Below the pieces are notes generated by a model, which ran no database searches, was not told the DNA's origin, and saw only the letters and a program-made list of their open reading frames with translations. A stretch of DNA of 64,000 bases from a bacterium (GTDB lineage: Bacteria > Acidobacteriota > Polarisedimenticolia > Polarisedimenticolales > Polarisedimenticolaceae). Position numbers and translations under genes: made by a program. This document shows positions 60,036 to 64,000 of this stretch, one piece after another. The stretch spans positions 310,001 to 374,000 of the forward strand of contig JAAELQ010000116.1 in the NCBI GenBank assembly GCA_024226515.1, in the 5' to 3' direction. Positions within the stretch are counted from its first letter, which is position 1; each line of letters starts with the position of its first letter.

Positions 60036-61378
60036 TTCGCTACCTCGTTGCCTGCGGCGATCGCCTGTCTCATTCGTTCTACGGTCGACGCGAGATCGGT
60101 CGACTCCTCTCGCGGCTGGACGAGAAGCGCCCGTGTCGAATCCTCGGCGCGCAGCGCAGCATCCACTTCCGCATTGGTGCCTTCGCGATAGGCACCCAAC
60201 ATGACCAGGTCCTCGGCATCGCGGTGTGCCGCGAGACGGGACCTCAAACCCTGCGCAAGAGCGAGTTGCTCTTCGGGGACCACCTGGGGCATGAGCCGAC
60301 TGACGCTCTCCAACGGATCGACTGCCGGATAGTGGCCGCGAGCCGCCAGATCACGACTCAGCACGACATGGCCGTCGAGCAGGCTGCGCGCGGCATCCGC
60401 CACCGGATCGTTGAGATCGTCGCCCTCGACGTAGACCGTGTAGAGTCCCGTGATGCTGCCCCCGCCGCGTAGGCCGCCCGCACGTTCGAGCAGTCGCGGA
60501 AGCACCGACAGGACCGAGGGCGGGTAGCCCTTCGTCGAGGGCGGTTCTCCCATGGACAGGCCGACCTGGCGCTGCGACATCGCCACGCGGGTCAACGAGT
60601 CCATCAGCAGAACCACGTGTCGCCCCTGGTCGCGGAAATATTCGGCAACGGCCGTCGCGGCACGAGCCGTTCGGATGCGACGCAACGGCGGCTCGTCCGA
60701 GGTCGATACGAACACGACGGACCTGCGAAGGCCTGCGGCCCCGAGCTCACCCTCGATGAAGTCGCGCACCTCGCGCCCGCGCTCTCCGACCAGTGCGATG
60801 ACGGCGAGGTCCACCTTCGCGTGTCGGGCGATCATGCCGAGCAACGTACTCTTGCCGACGCCGCTTCCCGCGAAGATCCCGAGGCGTTGTCCTCGACCGA
60901 GCGTGATGAGCCCGTCGATGACGCGCACGCCGGTGACGAAAGGGACGTCGATACGATCCCGCTCGAGGGCCGGCGGGCACTCGGACTCGAAGGGGTAATC
61001 CACCGCGGACGCCGCCAGCGGCTCGCCGTCCAGCGGGTGGCCGTCCGAGTCCAGTACGCGTCCGAGCAGGTGCTCGCCGACTCCGATCCGCGCCGAGTGA
61101 CCGAGGGCGACCACGCGAGCGCCGATCCTCAGGCCCGTGACGTCGTCGGTCGGCATACTGAACACGCGCTCGCCGGAAAGACCGACCACCTCGGCTCGGG
61201 ACAGTACCTGTCCCTGGGCGTCGAGCAGCAGGCATTCCTCGCCCACCGAACAGGTCGGCCCACGCGATTCGACAGCCAGTCCGACGACACGCTGAACCGT
61301 GCCCTCACGTCGATGGAGACGCGCCTGTCGAAGCCGAGTCACGGCACTTTGCAGACTCGGCGTCGCGCTGTCGGTCAT
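60032..61378 (-). CDS. fliI: flagellum-specific ATPase FliI
   Basis: A protein of 448 residues. Walker A is GSGVGKST, and the F1-beta-like blocks VALVGERGREVRDFIEGELG-type and HVVLLMDSLTRVAMSQRQVG are present, as is GEPPSTKGYPPSVLSVLPRL, the SPOA-type FliI region. It energises type III export. Overlaps fliH by 4 bases. Confidence 0.97.
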   Translation of the reverse strand: MTDSATPSLQSAVTRLRQARLHRREGTVQRVVGLAVESRGPTCSVGEECLLLDAQGQVLSRAEVVGLSGERVFSMPTDDVTGLRIGARVVALGHSARIGVGEHLLGRVLDSDGHPLDGEPLAASAVDYPFESECPPALERDRIDVPFVTGVRVIDGLITLGRGQRLGIFAGSGVGKSTLLGMIARHAKVDLAVIALVGERGREVRDFIEGELGAAGLRRSVVFVSTSDEPPLRRIRTARAATAVAEYFRDQGRHVVLLMDSLTRVAMSQRQVGLSMGEPPSTKGYPPSVLSVLPRLLERAGGLRGGGSITGLYTVYVEGDDLNDPVADAARSLLDGHVVLSRDLAARGHYPAVDPLESVSRLMPQVVPEEQLALAQGLRSRLAAHRDAEDLVMLGAYREGTNAEVDAALRAEDSTRALLVQPREESTDLASTVERMRQAIAAGNEVAK

Positions 61379-62028
61379 GTGTGCTCCCGGCCGCCGAGAG
61401 CCGCCGTGCGGGCTCGCTGCTCGGCAACTTCCAGAGTGGCGTCGACTTTCTCGACGTCGGATTCGATCACGACCCCTCCACGGGTCACGGACGGGTCCGA
61501 AACCAGCTCGAGTCGGCCGGCCTCGATCTCGGCGCAGGCCGCCTCCGCGACGCAGCTCTCGTCTTCCGGGTGCACGTGAGCCCGCAGTCGCCCGGACAAC
61601 GGCAGCTCGTCCATCGCTTCGCGAAACGCACGCTTCGCGACCGGATCGCCTTGCTCGATGCGCTGGCGCGCGATTCTCGACGCGGCCTCGATGGCGACTC
61701 CGAGTAACGAGGCTTCGTGGCGTCGAGTCAGCGAACGCTCCACGGAGGCAAGCTGTTCCAGGGACCGCCCGAGTTCCTGTCGAACCGTTTGAAGCTCGAT
61801 CTCGAGCTGCGCGTTCGCCTCCTCGAGCCCCTCGCGATAGCCCTCGTCGCGTACCCTCGCGAGCAGCGACTCCCGGTCCTCCTCGGGCTGCGCGATCTCC
61901 TCGCCCTGTTCCCCTGTTGGAACATCGGACTCGGTTTCCGATTCGGGGTCACGAAACGGCCGCCCGAGACCGGAGGGCTCGTCGATGACGCGTGGGGATT
62001 CCATCGGGCCGTCCACGGGCTCACTCAT
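61375..62028 (-). CDS. fliH: flagellar assembly protein FliH
   Basis: A protein of 217 residues. The N-terminal third is acidic, low complexity. The middle is a coiled coil (ANAQLEIELQTVRQELGRSL). The C-terminal domain (VAIEAASRIARQRIEQGDPV; RLRAHVHPEDESCV) matches FliH/V-ATPase E-type stator. It regulates FliI. Overlaps fliG by 8 bases. Confidence 0.85.
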   Translation of the reverse strand: MSEPVDGPMESPRVIDEPSGLGRPFRDPESETESDVPTGEQGEEIAQPEEDRESLLARVRDEGYREGLEEANAQLEIELQTVRQELGRSLEQLASVERSLTRRHEASLLGVAIEAASRIARQRIEQGDPVAKRAFREAMDELPLSGRLRAHVHPEDESCVAEAACAEIEAGRLELVSDPSVTRGGVVIESDVEKVDATLEVAEQRARTAALGGREHT

Positions 62029-63025
62029 CCGACTGCGGATCGCTGAAGGCCAGTTGTTCCTGTTTCTCGAGCTCGAGGGCCTGCTGGGTGATCTCCTTCT
62101 GCGCGGCCTCCTGGTCCGCCGGACGAACCGTGCCCAGGAACTCCATTTCCTCCCTGAGCATCGAGGCGGCGCGCTCGGAGAGGTTGTTCAGGAAGTGGTC
62201 GGCGAGGCTCTGCTCGACGCCTTGCAGCGCGAGAGCGATCGTCTTCGTCTCGACCATGCGCAGCAGCGCCTGGATTCCCCGATCGTCGGCCAGAGACAGC
62301 GAGTCGAACGTGAAGACCAGCTCACGCAGCTTCGCCGCGCGCTCGGGATCCTCCGCCTCGAGAGCCTCGAGCAGACTGCGCACCTCGGCACGGCCCATCA
62401 TCTGGAGGATCTCGGCGGTCCGTTCGATGCCACCTCCGTCGTCTTTCGCGCTCGCCGTGGAGACGGGTTGCTGCAAGCGATCGCCCAGGCACGAGGCGAC
62501 CTCCTCCAGGATCTCGGGTCGTACCTGACGCAATGTCGTCATGCGGGAGAGAACCTGCGTTCGCACCTCTTCCGGCATCGTCGCAAACACGCTGGCCGCT
62601 TTTTCGGCTCCGAGGTTCAGCAGTACGAGCGCCGACGTCTGGGGGTGCTCGCCGGCCAGGACTTCGGAGAGGACATCCGGCGGTGGCTCGAGCAACGGCC
62701 GCAAGAACGACGCGGTGCTCTCCGGCTCTTCGACGAGGATGTCGCCCGCCAACGCCTCGGGTAGATCCGCGCTCTTCAGCAACTGCTGGGCCGTCTCCGG
62801 CCCGCCGCGGGGACGTTCCGGCCGAACGGCGATCTCGAAGTAGGTCTCGAGTACGTTCTGTGCGACGCTCGGCTCGATCTCGTCGATGGTGGCCACCTCC
62901 GAGATGATCGCCGAGGCCTGGTCGGCCGGCATCTGTTGCAGCAGCTTGCCACCCACCTCGTGCCCGAGCAGCACGATGAGGATCGCCGCCTCGCGTGTTC
63001 CCGGTTCCGTTTCACCCATTCCCAT
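62021..63025 (-). CDS. fliG: flagellar motor switch protein FliG
   Basis: A protein of 334 residues, the standard size. Middle EHPQ motif is AGEHPQTSALVLLNL. The C-terminal torque helix is FTFDSLSLADDRGIQALLRM followed by ERAASMLREEMEFLG. The conserved charged residues of the torque helix are present (SLADDR). It sits atop the MS-ring; fliF ends 3 bases upstream. Confidence 0.96.
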   Translation of the reverse strand: MGMGETEPGTREAAILIVLLGHEVGGKLLQQMPADQASAIISEVATIDEIEPSVAQNVLETYFEIAVRPERPRGGPETAQQLLKSADLPEALAGDILVEEPESTASFLRPLLEPPPDVLSEVLAGEHPQTSALVLLNLGAEKAASVFATMPEEVRTQVLSRMTTLRQVRPEILEEVASCLGDRLQQPVSTASAKDDGGGIERTAEILQMMGRAEVRSLLEALEAEDPERAAKLRELVFTFDSLSLADDRGIQALLRMVETKTIALALQGVEQSLADHFLNNLSERAASMLREEMEFLGTVRPADQEAAQKEITQQALELEKQEQLAFSDPQSDE

Positions 63026-63028
63026 GCG

Positions 63029-64000
63029 CTATTGCTCGCTGCGGTTGCCGACCCAGCTCTTCACGACGAGCGCCGCGGCTTCGGGGTCGCTGCGTGCCGC
63101 CTCGATCAGCTTCATGCGAAGGCTGGACTGACCTTCCAGTTGGGCCGAACCTTCACCGAGCTGCGCCTGCAGCTGGCCGATCGTCATCGGACCCTCGCTC
63201 TCCTCCGGCCGCATCGCGCGAAACGCCGCGATGCCGGGACGAATCACGAGCAGCGCGATCAGCAGAACCGAAAGCGGCAGCGCCGCGTAGCGCAGAATCT
63301 GAAGTACGAGTCCGGTCCAGTTCCCGCCCTCCTCGCCGATCGTGGGTATGAGAGCCTCGTCGAACGGCACGTTCTCGACGATCAACAGATCGCCGCGCTC
63401 CTCGTCGATACCGACCGCGGCACGCACGAGGGCCGTGATCTTCTGCATCTCCTCGTCCGTGCGGGGGAGGGGAGCCTGCTCGGTCGACTCGTCCTGATCG
63501 TCGGTCGGAGCCACGGCGTGATCGACGACGACCGCAACCGATTGGCGCAGCAGCGTGCCCCGCGGCTCCGCGATGGTCGACACGGCTTTGTTGATCTCGA
63601 AGTTCCGCGTCACCGTCTGAGACTCGTCGAGGGCTCCGCCGCCGGCGTTGACTCGGGCTCCACCGGCATCAGGTAAGTTCGACGTCGTTCCGGGGACACC
63701 TCCCGGACCCGACCCGGAGTTGCGCCGCTTGCTGCGTTGCTCGCTGCGAATCACAGCCGCATCCGGGTCGTAAGTCTCCTCGACGCGCTCTACGCGTGCC
63801 GTCTCCAGCTCGACGGTCGCGCGCGCCCGGACTCTTCCGGCGCCGACGACAGGTTCGACTATCGATACGAGGGTCGATTCGATCCGCCGCTCCATGGCCG
63901 TCTTCGTCTCGAGCTGCGTTCCGGACAGCCCTTCGTCGCCCACGTCGCCACTTCCGTTGCTGAGCATCCGGCCGTGACCGTCGATGACGCTTACACGCGA
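63029..64000 (-). CDS. fliF: flagellar MS-ring protein FliF (C-terminal part, truncated by the window)
   Basis: The frame runs off the right end; 323 codons of the C-terminal region are visible. Visible blocks: SVIDGHGRMLSNG, ETKTAMERRIESTLVSIVEP then VVGAGRVRARATVELE (ring-building motif), NFEINKAVSTIAEPRGTLLR, and a C-terminal transmembrane helix (RYAALPLSVLLIALLVI) followed by the FliG-binding tail. It forms the MS-ring. The N-terminal transmembrane helix and ring domain lie outside. Confidence 0.95.
   Translation of the reverse strand, partial: SRVSVIDGHGRMLSNGSGDVGDEGLSGTQLETKTAMERRIESTLVSIVEPVVGAGRVRARATVELETARVERVEETYDPDAAVIRSEQRSKRRNSGSGPGGVPGTTSNLPDAGGARVNAGGGALDESQTVTRNFEINKAVSTIAEPRGTLLRQSVAVVVDHAVAPTDDQDESTEQAPLPRTDEEMQKITALVRAAVGIDEERGDLLIVENVPFDEALIPTIGEEGGNWTGLVLQILRYAALPLSVLLIALLVIRPGIAAFRAMRPEESEGPMTIGQLQAQLGEGSAQLEGQSSLRMKLIEAARSDPEAAALVVKSWVGNRSEQ

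Noticed and set aside
1..64000. tRNA, rRNA, complete insertion sequences or prophage
   Set aside because: Read for these by eye on both strands; none was found apart from the short integrase stub.

Overview
The window is a high-GC, densely coded bacterial chromosome segment with about 60 recognisable genes. Many neighbours overlap by 4 bases (ATGA or GTGA). The gene set is: a complete polar-type flagellar cluster (flhF/flhG, fliA, flgM), homodimeric pyruvate dehydrogenase, two DUF5916 outer-membrane proteins, PilZ proteins, minor type IV pilins, a chaperone-usher pilus and an MglA-type GTPase. This fits a motile Gram-negative from an environmental lineage such as Acidobacteriota (Thermoanaerobaculia/Polarisedimenticolia-like) or a deltaproteobacterial-type phylum. 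There is no rRNA or marker gene, so this placement is inference.

Layout. 1-8.3 kb: the 3' part of an alpha/beta-hydrolase-DedA-ATP-grasp fusion, two DUF5916 proteins, a PilZ protein and an ApaH-like phosphatase. 8.5-13.9 kb: aceE-aceF-lpd, with a perfect palindrome upstream. 13.9-18 kb: an accessory patch holding an integrase stub, a secreted beta-propeller, a broken secreted-protein gene, an M35-like zinc protease and a 210-residue protein with the Thr/LSGC/His signature of CNF1/BLF1 glutamine deamidases. 18-20.4 kb: a secreted protein with four starch-binding-like X25 modules. 20.5-25.1 kb (minus): pilin, second subunit, chaperone and usher. 25.4-30.2 kb (minus): PilZ, zinc-ribbon protein and minor pilins FimT/PilV/PilW/PilX. 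30.4-31.8 kb: an MglA-GAF fusion.

32.3-64 kb is flagellar. motA-motB-fliL read forward and everything else reads in reverse. The right-hand unit is fliF(partial)-G-H-I-J-motE-like-fliK-flgD-flgE. A pentapeptide-repeat potassium-channel protein and an HDOD protein follow. The next unit is fliN-O-P-Q-R-flhB-A-F-G-fliA-M-N2-small membrane protein-flgF-G-A-H-I-J-M-N-K-L. The genes fliC, fliD, fliE, flgB and flgC are not in the window.

By eye, sigma-54-type motifs precede fliN, flgD, fliK and flgF. Sigma-28-type motifs precede motA and flgM, the latter a perfect match inside the flgJ coding region. This matches a two-tier scheme: RpoN drives the basal body and export genes plus fliA, and FliA drives the motor and the flgM-N-K-L genes. 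A weaker sigma-28-like site precedes the PilZ/minor-pilin operon. The most novel candidates are the LSGC deamidase next to the M35 protease, the hydrolase-DedA-ATP-grasp fusion, the pentapeptide-channel protein and the MglA-GAF fusion.
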